Shown here piece by piece: positions 11,927-23,100 of a stretch of DNA of 64,000 bases. Position 1 is the stretch's first letter, and each line of letters opens with the position of its first letter. Position numbers and translations under genes: made by a program. Where the stretch lies: assembly GCA_947184155.2 (NCBI GenBank), contig CAMXCT020000125.1, positions 372,001 to 436,000 of the forward strand, written 5' to 3'. The stretch is from Cladocopium goreaui. Its lineage: Eukaryota; Sar; Dinophyceae; Suessiales; Symbiodiniaceae. The notes below the pieces were generated by a model. That model ran no database searches. It had not been told where the DNA came from and worked only from the letters and a program-made list of their open reading frames with translations.

Positions 11927-13553
11927 ATATCAATATAAAAAACTATACTATGAGTATAATCTAAATGTACTATGATCATGTTGACATGGATATTATATCA
12001 TAGGCCTTAAAAATCCTAATCCTTTTGTGGGTGACCAGAACGCCACCACCTTGGCGCCTGAGGCGTCAATCCTTCAAAAGGGTTCTTGTCCGCCTTGGCG
12101 TCCCGCAAAAGTCCTGGAGCCAGCGATGACGGAGTTTTGGCCCAGGGAATGTTGTGCATCTATCTATCTACCTATCCATCTATATCGATTTCTACATGTA
12201 CATCATTCTACATATACATTATGAACATGAATGAATAAATACATAAATATATAAATAAATACGTGTATATATATATATATGCATTTATTTTGGTTATTGC
12301 TATTCCTATCGTACACATATGCCAACACCCATATATACATATATACACTACAATTTTAATGGTCTGCGTCCACTGTATGTATGTAGCTGGATTAAAACTT
12401 TTTCTGAAGTGTTGGCCATGGGCCTTTCACCTTGGAGCTGCGACAACTCTGAGAGGCCCTGTCTGGGTGGGATGCACTGGTCTAGGACCATCCCTCTGTC
12501 GTCCTCGAGCCCTCTCCAAATACCCTTTCCTCAGCTGTAGTCCATGACGCTATGAGTAACGCTCGAATTGAGACCGCAAATGGGCTATTACAGTAGCAAC
12601 TTGAACTGCCCTGGTGTGCGGCTGAAACTTCGAGAGGATCCGAGACCTACCAACAGTAAAAAACATCCCACGATCACACCCCCAATCAAAAATGTGAAGA
12701 CAAATCCCAAAATCATGAAACATGGGTGACTCTCCCCCGCCCCCTTCTTGATGAAAACACAACATTTTTGGAAAATGGCTTCCCTCCTCCACCCCAAAGA
12801 ACATCCCGGGGGTGCGCCCCAGGCATTGAAGCGCTATATATAGATGACCCATGCGTGTTCCTAGGGTATATCCTATCATCATCCTCATCATCATCCTCAT
12901 CCTCATCCTCCTCCTCCTCCTCATCATCATCATCATCATCACCACTAGATTTCACATGCTTCCATGTTCCCACTTAGGATGTAATCCATCTAAATAAGTT
13001 CGACCCCATATATTTTTTCCCCCCCTCAAAAATAGCCTAAAATCAGACCTCAAACATATCTTGTTGATAGACATTTATAGATTACTGATGATTACTGTCC
13101 CATCTGATATCTGATGATTTCGCCGCCCAGCACCCATCACCCATCACCCGCTGAAGCGTCAATCCGCCACCCGGAAGCTTGGCATCCATCTCGCTGAGAT
13201 CGGCAGCCACCTGCTGTTTCTGATCCTCCGAGAGGCCCTCAAACATGTGCGCCTGGAGAGTCATTGATCACTGCGGAAATGGTCCAAAGCCGGATCTTTT
13301 TAAAGGAACACACCATGGTTCTTAATCAATGCAGGATGGTGGTAAAACATGTATCAAACCATCGATTAGCTATGGCATGTGTTCTTTTATATATATATAA
13401 ATTTGTTCTATCAATTATCAATGTGGCACTGCAGCTCCATTGAATTTTCTGCAATGTCGCCTGAGGGCAGATCGGATTCAGAATCCGTGCCTGGTTGTAC
13501 GGCTCATTGGACAGCGCATCGACTGACAAGCTCTTGCTGAACAGTCCACCCAT
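3375..13553 (-). CDS. UDP-sugar pyrophosphorylase, N-terminal half (13 exons, runs off left edge)
   Basis: The enzyme makes UDP-sugars from UTP and sugar-1-phosphates. Exons in coding order: 13461-13553, 13168-13252, 12058-12113, 11102-11201, 10031-10078, 9414-9544, 9059-9126, 8485-8518, 7652-7719, 6204-6274, 5430-5455, 4808-4838, 3375-3475. They total 912 nt in one frame (304 codons; the family is about 600). Visible family motifs in order: KNPFEGLTPQ, the nucleotide-binding loop LVAGGLGERLGYPGIKIG, IMTSGDT, PHGHGDVHALL, WLLLFQDTNP, LGVSAARSFVMNSV, AVGGICKLT. The GGLGERLGY form fits this family rather than UGPase or UAP. Donors are GC (8), GA (3) and GT (2); all 12 internal acceptors are AG|G. 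The start is the first ATG after a TTTTGCAG acceptor; the protein begins MGGLFSK, a possible N-myristoylation signal. Several junctions share short direct repeats, so exact cuts may shift by 1-3 nt. Confidence 0.9.
4369..4482. mobile_element. MITE-like element, CCCTCTGGTAA family
   Basis: A 114-bp copy with ends TACCCTCTGGTAAAC and GTTTGCCAGAGGGTA, and interior CACCATGCTATTAATGGG. It lies in the pyrophosphorylase intron between 4808 and 3475, in inverted orientation relative to the copy at 3138. Confidence 0.8.
4920..5070. repeat. TA-rich microsatellite
   Basis: Runs of TATATA with TATG and GTGTGT interruptions, inside an intron of the pyrophosphorylase gene. Similar short TA tracts recur at 6604-6672, 7905-7980, 11885-11930, 13720-13780 and 16375-16520. 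Confidence 0.85.
10358..10461. mobile_element. MITE-like element, diverged TTTACCCTAGG variant
   Basis: An inverted-repeat element of about 104 bp with ends CCTAGGGTAAAGTAAC and GTTAGTTTACCCTAGGGG, and interior GGCCATTTGTAGATCAATTTCC. The organisation matches the CCCTCTGGTAA family but the termini differ, so I treat it as a sister subfamily. It is intronic. Confidence 0.65.
12870..12950. repeat. ATC/CTC trinucleotide tract
   Basis: Imperfect (TCATCATCC)n and (CTC)n microsatellite in the pyrophosphorylase intron 12114-13167. It yields artificial poly-Ser and poly-Asp/Glu frames. Confidence 0.85.
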
Positions 13554-13700
13554 GATGCGAGCAGACACTGCAAAATCGATCGGTCGTTGCCGGGCTGAGA
13601 CCGGGTTGGCTACTGAGCCAACGGTGACGCGAAGAGCGAGCGAGGGGTAGTGTCCAAAATGTGGTTGGCGGCTAGAGATGGGCCCAGTTCCGAGGCCACA
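13554..13700 (-). promoter_or_regulatory. 5' region and likely trans-splice acceptor of the pyrophosphorylase gene
   Basis: On the minus strand TTTTGCAG ends at 13568, 14 nt before the ATG at 13553. In dinoflagellates nuclear mRNAs receive a spliced leader at such an AG, so this is the likely mRNA 5' end (inference). Upstream lies a GC-rich segment with the stem-loop TTGGCTcagtAGCCAA at 13606-13621. The frame is open above the ATG, so a longer N-terminus cannot be excluded. Confidence 0.45.
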
Positions 13701-14106
13701 TCATGCCACATTATCAAATATATATATATAAATATACACATATACATATAAATTATATATATATATATATACACACATCACAATACGTTGTTTCAAAGTT
13801 ATTTCCTTTTTGAACTCCTTATTGATCCAGATTGACTGATTATACTATTCTTCTTATTGTTATTGGTCAACCAAGATTCATGCCACTTCGTCACTTGGTG
13901 AACCCATGACTTGGACTTAGCTTCTCGAGCTGCGTTTTGGGAAACCCCGAGGCTGACAATGGATGAACCACAAGTGGTTCAACCAATTGGTCCACTTGGT
14001 CGATCACAAATACATGGTCAATGGATTTAGTCGGATGAACCACTGCAAAATTTCATGGCAATCGGACAAGTAGCAACCCAGAGCACCACAGCACAACCAT
14101 CCCGGC
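13701..14106. other. intergenic spacer
   Basis: The gap between the last exon I can place for the helical-repeat gene and the pyrophosphorylase 5' region. It has TA microsatellite at 13716-13775, then unique sequence. No TATA-box claim is made. The 3' end of the upstream gene could extend into it. Confidence 0.4.
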
Positions 14107-17100
14107 CCGGCTGGTGAGGTCCTTATCATTGAAGTCCAGAGCAGCCATGCCCCAAAGAGCATGCGACCTTTGGGTTCAAAATTGGAGTCACCAAAAACAT
14201 GGATAGCTTATGTTACAAATGACCATCTCAAGAGGTTTTGGGATGTTGAATGGCTTTGATTTCTTTCAAGTCTGGGTTCAAACCTATCTACTGTATCTAT
14301 CCCCGTGCTCACTGTTATCAGTGGACTATAGAAATCATGCATAGAACACCATAGTCTTAGAACGTGCATGTGACCCTCTGAAGAGGAAAACAATGAGGAG
14401 GTCTTGGCCGCATTTCAGTGCAGCCCAGAAAAACAGACTCAGAGCAATCCAGGTGATTCCCCCGGAAACTAGCATCACCCCAGAAATTTAGCACAACACA
14501 TGTGCGATTTGTGGATGCCATTGGAGGCTGCAAATTGCCCCAAAAGCATCACCATTGGTTCGTCAATCTGTGAGTTGGTGGTCGCAAGTGAACTGGAAAA
14601 GTGGTACGTCCCAACCGTGGGGCTCCCTTGACTGCTAGGATCTGCTGATCCTTATGGATTAACACGTTTGAGGGCTGGTCATCATCGTTCCCATCTTGAT
14701 TGATCAAATCACATGAAATCACCATGTTTTGTTGATTAGCCTCCCATAGTTGATCTCCTAAGCTGTTGTTTCGATCAAATTCCTGTGCGTTTGCTGCTGC
14801 AAATCCAACTTTGGCTGATCATATCACCTCCTGATCCATATAACCTGATATTCTCATGGCTGATGGCTTCCTACTCCAACACAAATGTTCTTTGCATTTT
14901 GGATTGTAGGTTTCTTTGCTCCCGGATTTTAGGTGTCATTCTTGTCTTATGATTGTTCTGTGTTTGCACCCAAACCATCTACATGACTGATGATGTACTA
15001 ATCTAGCAGAAACAAAAAGCGATCCCCCAAAAAAATCAAAAACAACATCCAATTTATCCAATCCTAGAAATATTGAACAGTTGAGCCCCTTTTTCCAATC
15101 TTTTTCTGGGGGCAGCTTGTTCATTTGCGCATCGCCTTCATTCGCCAAGATGCAAGTCTCTCATCTCCAGCTCGCCCAGCACAACACCAATCTGGTGCGG
15201 TTTTTGTGGCCATGGATTTAGCCCCAAAATTGGCTGTCTAATGAACGACACATATATATAAAGATATACAAAAAATACAAATAATTATATATATATATAT
15301 GCACATATACATATATACATATATACTATACATAATATATGTGCAAAGTCATATGTGAGTTGCAAAATCTTGGAGGAGTGATAGTTTGATATTCCCAATC
15401 GAAAACTCAGGCTTATCAATCTAGGGCTGACACTACACGCACACTCATATACATAGTATATATATATAATGTGTATATATATATATAAAAGGAATTGCCT
15501 ATATATATATATATAGGGAGTTGTGTACATATATATATATATATAGGGAGTTGTATATATATATATATATCTATATGTATGATTATATATATATATATAC
15601 ACATATGTATAAACAATATATAATATAACATTTCAATAAGTGCAGTATAAATTTGTATAAATTCATAATATTTTCGTATGTCGGTTTGCCGAACTGCTGA
15701 CGATTACGACCAAAGAAACACTGTTTTTGGATGTTTTTTGGATGTTTTCAGCAGTGCTTAGACCAGCTTAGGGTGGCCTACCTTCCCAAAGCATATGGCT
15801 AGCAGCTGGTTGACAGGGTTTCCCAAGCTTAGCAACTGAGTACCTGATGGCAACCTATGGTTATTCAGTGGCCCTGAAAAAATTGAAAGCGTTATATACA
15901 TGAAAAACAAAAACTGTCAATTTCTATGGAATTTAAGGGAAAATTTGCAGGAAACCCCCCATATTTCATGGGAAAATCAATGGTTTCTTGTATATTTTCC
16001 CTTAAACCAAATCCATGGACAATTATTACCTGATGGTTGGTGGTATACCTACACCTCTGAAAAATATGAAAGTCAGTTGGGATGATGACATTCCCAATAC
16101 ATGGAAAGTCATCAAATTCATCTTCCAAACCACCAACCAGAATATATGGACATTTTAGGATTGGAACATCAATGGTTTTCCTGTAGATTTTCCATGGGTT
16201 TCCAAGTTTTCCTGCAGGTTTTCGATTGGAAAATCATGGGAACATCGTTTCAGGGGCCAAGACAGGTGCTCCAGCAGCACCTCGTCGCGCAACCTCTCAA
16301 GGTGACCTGCAACAGAGCTTGATGGCAGGAAACCCATGCCCCGAAATACTACTATATAAGATTAACAAACAGTGTATATATATATATGTATATGTATGTG
16401 GGTATAAATATATATGATTTTACATATATATATATATATATGTGGGTATATATATATATATTTTACATAACCCTGATTTTAATGATAAAACACACATATC
16501 TATATATATATATAAACACATAGATTTCATAGCTCTGAGCTCTGTATCCAAAACTGGGTGCAAAGGGAGGACCAACATAAGGCTGTGAACTCCACCTTAG
16601 ACGCACATACAAAAAGGGACCAAACGTGTTTTTTGAATGGTCTAATCACAACTTTCCTAATACACCTAAAAAAAATGCGGGAGATCAAACGCTCTTGGCC
16701 AACCATACCGGATGAAGTACTGTTAATGAGTCATGTATAGCTCAAGTTTTTAATTCTGATGCATTCGACAACAGGCAAATCTGAATTTTGGTGCTACAAA
16801 AAAAACCCAACACGACGAAAACATGTGCGCCCAATGTGCGCCCATTGGTAACCTAAGTGGCTAGTTTAACCAGCAAAAATTGAGACTTAACCACAAAACA
16901 ATGATTAAACAGTGGGATTCAACCAAAACACAGCCATTGATCAAATGATCAAGATTCCAAAAGATTAACTGATTGAAATCCCAAAAGGCCAAAATAACGA
17001 TTGGAACAAACACATGTAGATTATATGCGTATAAATCCTGAAAAGTAACAACACCTGGAAGAAAAACATGCAGATTATATGCGTATAAATCCTAAAAAGG

Positions 17101-20100
17101 AAAAACACCTGAACACCACAATAAAATAACCATTACATAGTATGCCATAAATGAAAAACACTTTGATTAAGTCAAACATATACATGTATATATATATATA
17201 CACTTCAACAATAGCAAACAACACAACAAAAACAAAGAATCAACACGGTCGCGCGTGGTCGCCTCGGCTGACGGTGGCATTGGGATCGGCCCAGCCCAGA
17301 GCCCACAGGCACCCGGCAAGTTGCTCGGGCATCCTGCCAGCATGGCCAAAAAAGATACATGTGAACACATACTAGACATATGTTGCATATGTATATCATA
17401 CAGTATGCATAATTTATATATATATATATATGTGGCAAATACTACGTATGTATATATATATATACATATGCGTGTTTTTAATATGATATAATCCTGTTCT
17501 ATAATTATTTTCGCCAGACCATTGCTTATCTAAGAATCAACAAACTTGAAAAAAACGAGAAAATGCCACACAAATGGAACACCAATTTGAATAAGCAATT
17601 GAGGAGAACATCATTCTATATATGATTATATATCTATTAGAACAAGGGGTTGAGCAGCTGCGTGTTCTGGTGGCATCCCCCTGGGTGAAATCACATGACC
17701 TGGCGGGTTCCCTGAATTTGCAGTGCGGCATTCAACACGATTGAAGCAACAAATGGAATAATCGTTGGATTTCCACCATGGAATTGTTGATCATTGATTG
17801 AACAATTGATAATTCCAATGGATATGGCATTATTAATTAATAAAAAATGAAAGAAACATTGACAACCCAATGGAATTTTAATGAAAATTAAACCGAATGG
17901 ATATCAAACATAATGGAATAAAACCTAACATTGACAATAAACCTAATGGAATTTAAAACCCAATGGATCATTCATAATGAAAAACAATATTTCCATATAT
18001 TTCCATAATAGGATTTGCCAATGGGATTCAAACAGTGGTCAATTATTTCATTGTAGGTAAGTATCAATTGGTTTGATCACCATCAAATATTTCATTACCA
18101 AACAATGTATGAGTACCATCAATTAGTTCAAACCTAGGGTAGGTACTCTACAAACAAATACATGGTGCTGGTAATGCCATATTCGCATATATGGCCAAAA
18201 AAACATACAAAGAAAAGTTGGTTGGTGTTTTAGCCGCACACTGACAAATATGTTAATTTCAATGGGGTTCATCATACCAAGCTTGTAATCCACCAACCAG
18301 CAAATGCATACACCCGTGTGTATATATATATGCAATATATATACTAGTATACTGATATATCGAACTGGTCTACTGAACTGCTTGCCACACTGTTTATCAT
18401 GAATGCCAATTGTTGAATGGCTATGTGCCTACAGTATATCATGCTACTTTCTCATCTTTGAAGGGTACTGTGTATATTATATATATACACTGTATATCTT
18501 ACATGGATTTGTCTGAAAATCATCATGTTCCCATTGAATTGAAAAAAACACTGTTTGGGTTTGGGTGGTATACGCCATCACCACTATACCATTTAAGTTG
18601 GTTGTATATCCCATGTTGTCCTCATCATCCTCTGGTAAACTTTCACATAACTATAGAAAATCATCATGCTATTAATGGGAAAATCAACTATTTCTATGGG
18701 CCATTTTCAATAGCTATGTAGCAAATTACCATATTTCGACTGGGCCATTTTCAATAGCGAACTGTAACAAATTACCAGAGGGTAAATCCCATTCTATTCC
18801 CATTACCGTTGGCCTCATGGCTTTTCTACCCCCCATTTTTTCGTATAGTTTGCCAGTGAAGTCCCCATGATATACATATTCTAATATGATATCCCCGTTC
18901 TTGATGGTTTTGTTAAATAATATATGCCTATATATAACTATAATTATATATACACATCTCTCTCTCTCTCTCTATTATCCATCACTATTACATATTTCTA
19001 TTAAATCACTATCCCTGAAAAGTGCCATCCTTCCACAACGATATAGTAACATAGTAGTGATATTTAGATATACCTATCATTATCCCTATTTTGATATCCG
19101 TCCCGCCATAACGGTCATGTCTTCCGCCACTGCTTCCAGGGAGATCAGCACGCTGGGAAGCAGCTTGAGAGCTGTGCCATGGACGCAGGTCTCCTGGGCG
19201 CTTTTTTTTCAAAAACCATGGGGGAACGGAATCAACAGCAATGGTGAACTTAGGGGGATTGAATCATCATTGAACAGCAATGGTAAACTTGATTCAACAG
19301 CAATTAGGATCATTCAAGCGGAAAGATGAGGATTCAAGATGTTCTAACAGTGTTCTAACCAACAGCAGTTGGGATATTCCTTACAAAAGCGGGACAATAT
19401 CACAAACAAAACGAGGGATGTAAAGAACTGCCCAACTGCCCGGAGAGACGACTCATGGGACATGGCGACGAAATTGGATGGCAACCTCTATTGACTGTGG
19501 GCAGGGGCCGGCTGAAGTTGGAGGGTTATTTGATGTTATTTGTATCAACCATTAAAAAGCCATAGGCACAATTCTGGAAATATCTGGATGCTCAGGATTC
19601 AGCTTTAGACCTGGGAAAATGATCCCAAGGTGACCCCATTGTCATGGGGATGAGGGATGCGAGTGATATCCCGCAACCCTCATTCGATTCTACTGCTTTG
19701 GTGAACAGAGATTCCCACAATTCATGGTGATCATCATCTGGTTGGTGGTTTCAACCCCTCTGAAAAATATGAGTTCGTCAGTTGGGATTATGACATTCCC
19801 AACAGAAGGAAAGTCAATTTTTATTCATGTTCCAAATTTTCCAGTCACCACCAACCAGTCATTATCAACAGGGCTTTTGAACACATTCGCATGACGCCTG
19901 CAGCATGGCGATGGAGTAGAGCAAGGAGTACCTGGGTCCCAACGGCCCCAACGGGGCGATGGACTCTGGTTGGGCACTCTGGCAGATTGCTCCCAGAGTC
20001 CAAGGGTGGCTCTTGATGGGAACATCATCTATTAAAATAGGTTACCAATATATAAAAATATCATCAAATGATATAACCCAATCATCTACTATAGGGATAA

Positions 20101-23100
20101 TCAATCCCAATCCTATAATAATTGTTTCATTTGATGATAAATGATATTACCAATTTCATTTATCCGAAGTTTGTTGATCAAAACTCCCAATCAAACTTCG
20201 GGACTTTGAACCGGAAAACTGGGAATGGGATCAACAGGAGCATAGAGTACTGTGGTCAATCATAGTTAAACAAACAGCTAATAATGATTCCTCCAAATTA
20301 AGCATAGTTAAGCCATAGGTACACCATTGTTAAACCATAGTTAAAACATACTGTGGATGGAAGAAATCCTGCATCACCTTAGATGGTTGAAACCCTGTAA
20401 ATAAAGGGATAAGCCACCTATCAACTGGTGCAGGATTTCTTCCATCCACCGTATGTACACCATAGTTAAGCCATAGGTACACCATAGTTAAACCATAGGT
20501 GCACCATAGTTAAACCATAGTTAAAGCATAGTTAAACCATAGGTACACCATAGTTAAGCCATAGGTACACCATAGTTAAACCATAGTTAAACCATAGTTA
20601 AAACCATAGTTAAACCATAGTTAAACCATAGGTCCATAGGTACACCATAGCTAAACCATAATTAAAACATAGGTACCATAGTTAAACCATAATTAAACCA
20701 TAGGCACACCAAACACCATAGTTAAACCATGGTTAAACCCTAGGTAAACCATGGTTAAACAATAGTTAAACCAAAGTCAAACCAAAGTTAAACCAGTCAA
20801 ACCATAGTTAAACATAGTAAAACCAAAGGCACACCATAACTAGACCATAGTTAAACCATAGTTCAACCAGAGCTAAACCATAGTTAAACCATAGTAAAAC
20901 CAAAGGCACACCATAACTAGACCATAGGTACACCATAGTTCAACCATAGCTAAACCATAGTTAAACCATAGCTAAACCATAGGTACACCATAGTTAAACC
21001 GTAGTCAAACCATAGTTAAACCATGGCAAAACCTCGCGTCGGAAACTATGCGCGCTTCACAAACTACGCGCTAGAAAATAAAACCACCGCGTCAGAAACT
21101 AAAAAGCCGTGCGTCAGAAACTAAAACCCGCGCGTCAGAAACTAAAACCCCACGCATCAGAAACTAAAACCTGCGAATCCGAAACTAAACCCAGCGCATC
21201 AGAAACGAAACTCTGCGCTTCAGAAGCTAAAATCTGCGCAGCAGAAACAAAGACTTCACAAGGGATCAAATCGGCCACCCCTTCTGACAACTATGTTCAA
21301 TGGGCTATTACCTTCAAGTTATCTTCATTCTGCCCCCCCTCTGATCACAATGTTGATTAGGATGTTACCTTCAACTTATCTTCATAAGGGATCAAATCCG
21401 CCACCCCCTCTGACAACTATGTTGATTGGGATATCACCTTCAACTTATCTTCATGAGGGATCAAATCCGCCACCCCCTCTGACCACTATGTTGATTGGGA
21501 CAACTTATCTTCATGAGGGATCAAATCCGCCACCCTCTCTGACAACTATGTTCAATGGGATAGTACCTTCGTGCAGTTTCCATCCAGGTCTTTAGTTTCC
21601 GCAGCGCCGGTTTTTGTTTCTGATGCACCGTTTTTGGTTTCTGATTCACCGGTTTTAGTTTCCGATTCCGAGGCATGGTTTCTGATTCATCCTTGGTTTC
21701 CGATTCACGGGTTTGAATTCCCGATTCACAGGTTTTAGTTTCCAATTCACGGCTTGGCCGTTAAACCATAAGTACACCATAGTTAAACCATAGGTAAATC
21801 ATAGTTAAACCATAGCTACACTAAACTACACCATAGTTAAACCAGAATTTAACCAGTTAAATCATAGGTACACCAAAATTAAACCATAGGTACACCATAG
21901 TTAATCCGAAGACAAACCATAGTTAAACCATGGTTAAACCATAGGTACACAATAGTTAAACCATAGGTACACCATAGTCAATCCATAGACAAACCATAGT
22001 TAAACCATGGCTAAACCATAGTTAAACCATAGGTACACCATAGTTAAACCATAGGTACACCATAGTTCATCCATAGTCAAACCATAGTTAAACCATGGTT
22101 AAACAATAGTTGAACCATAGGTACACCATAGTTAAACCATAGGTACACCATAGATAAACCATAGCCAAACCATAGTTAAACCATGGCTAAGCCATAGTTA
22201 AACCATAGGTACACCATAGTTAAACCATAGATACACCATTGTTAACCCATAGTCAAACAATAGTTAAACCATGGCTAAACCATAGTTAAACCATGGCTAA
22301 ACCATAGTTAAACCATAGGTGCACCATAGTTAATCCATAGTTAAACCATGGTTAAACCATAGTTGAACCATAGGTACACCATAGTTAAACCATAGGTACA
22401 CCATAGTTAATCCATAGTCAAACCATACTTAAACCATGGCTAAACCATAGTTAAACCATAGGTACACAATAGTTAAACCATAGGTACACCATAGTTAATC
22501 CATAGTCAAACCATAGTTAAACCATGGCTAAACCATAGTTAAACCATAGGTGCACCATAGTTAAACCATAGGTACACCATAGTTAATCCATAGTCAAACC
22601 ATAGTTAAACCATGGCTAAACCATAGGTAAACCATGGCTAAACCATAGTTAAACCAAAATTAAACCATAGTTAAACCAAAATTAAACCATAGTTAAACCA
22701 TAGGTACACCATAGTTAAACCATAGTTAAACCAAAATTAAACCATAGTGAAACCAAAATTAAACCATAGTTAAACCATAGTTAAACCATAGGTACACCAT
22801 AGTTAAACCATAGGTACACCATAGTTAAACCAAAATTAAACCATAGTTAAACCATAGGTACACCATAGTTAAACCATAGTTAAACCATAGTTAAACCAAA
22901 ATTAAACCATAGTTAAACAAAAATTAAACCATAGTTAAACCAAAATTAAACCATAGTTAAACCAAAATTAAACCATAGTTAAACCATAGTTAACCATAGT
23001 AAATCATAGTTAAGCCATCCTTTCAGCACATTCCCGGCTCCACTCCTGAGACGCCCAGCGTGTTGTGTGTACTAAGCTTCCTTCCCTTCAGCTGATCCAC

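Larger units (their letters stand above)
20300..23015. repeat. degenerate ACCATAGTTAAACCATAGGTAC tandem array (2.7 kb)
   Basis: Roughly 10-11-bp half-units (CCATAGTTAAA / CCATAGGTACA) in long blocks. Higher-order phrases such as TTAATCCATAGTCAAACC repeat about every 100 bp between 21900 and 22620. The array is interrupted by a MITE-like inverted repeat near 20350 and by a distinct island at 21045-21760. It fills most of the intron 19932-23089. Confidence 0.95.

Noticed and set aside
12420..12545. Exon candidate in the pyrophosphorylase gene (LSELSQLQGE)
   Set aside because: The chain from 13168 to 12113 is contiguous in protein sense (LPGG then LLRDAKADKNPFEG), so this is intron.
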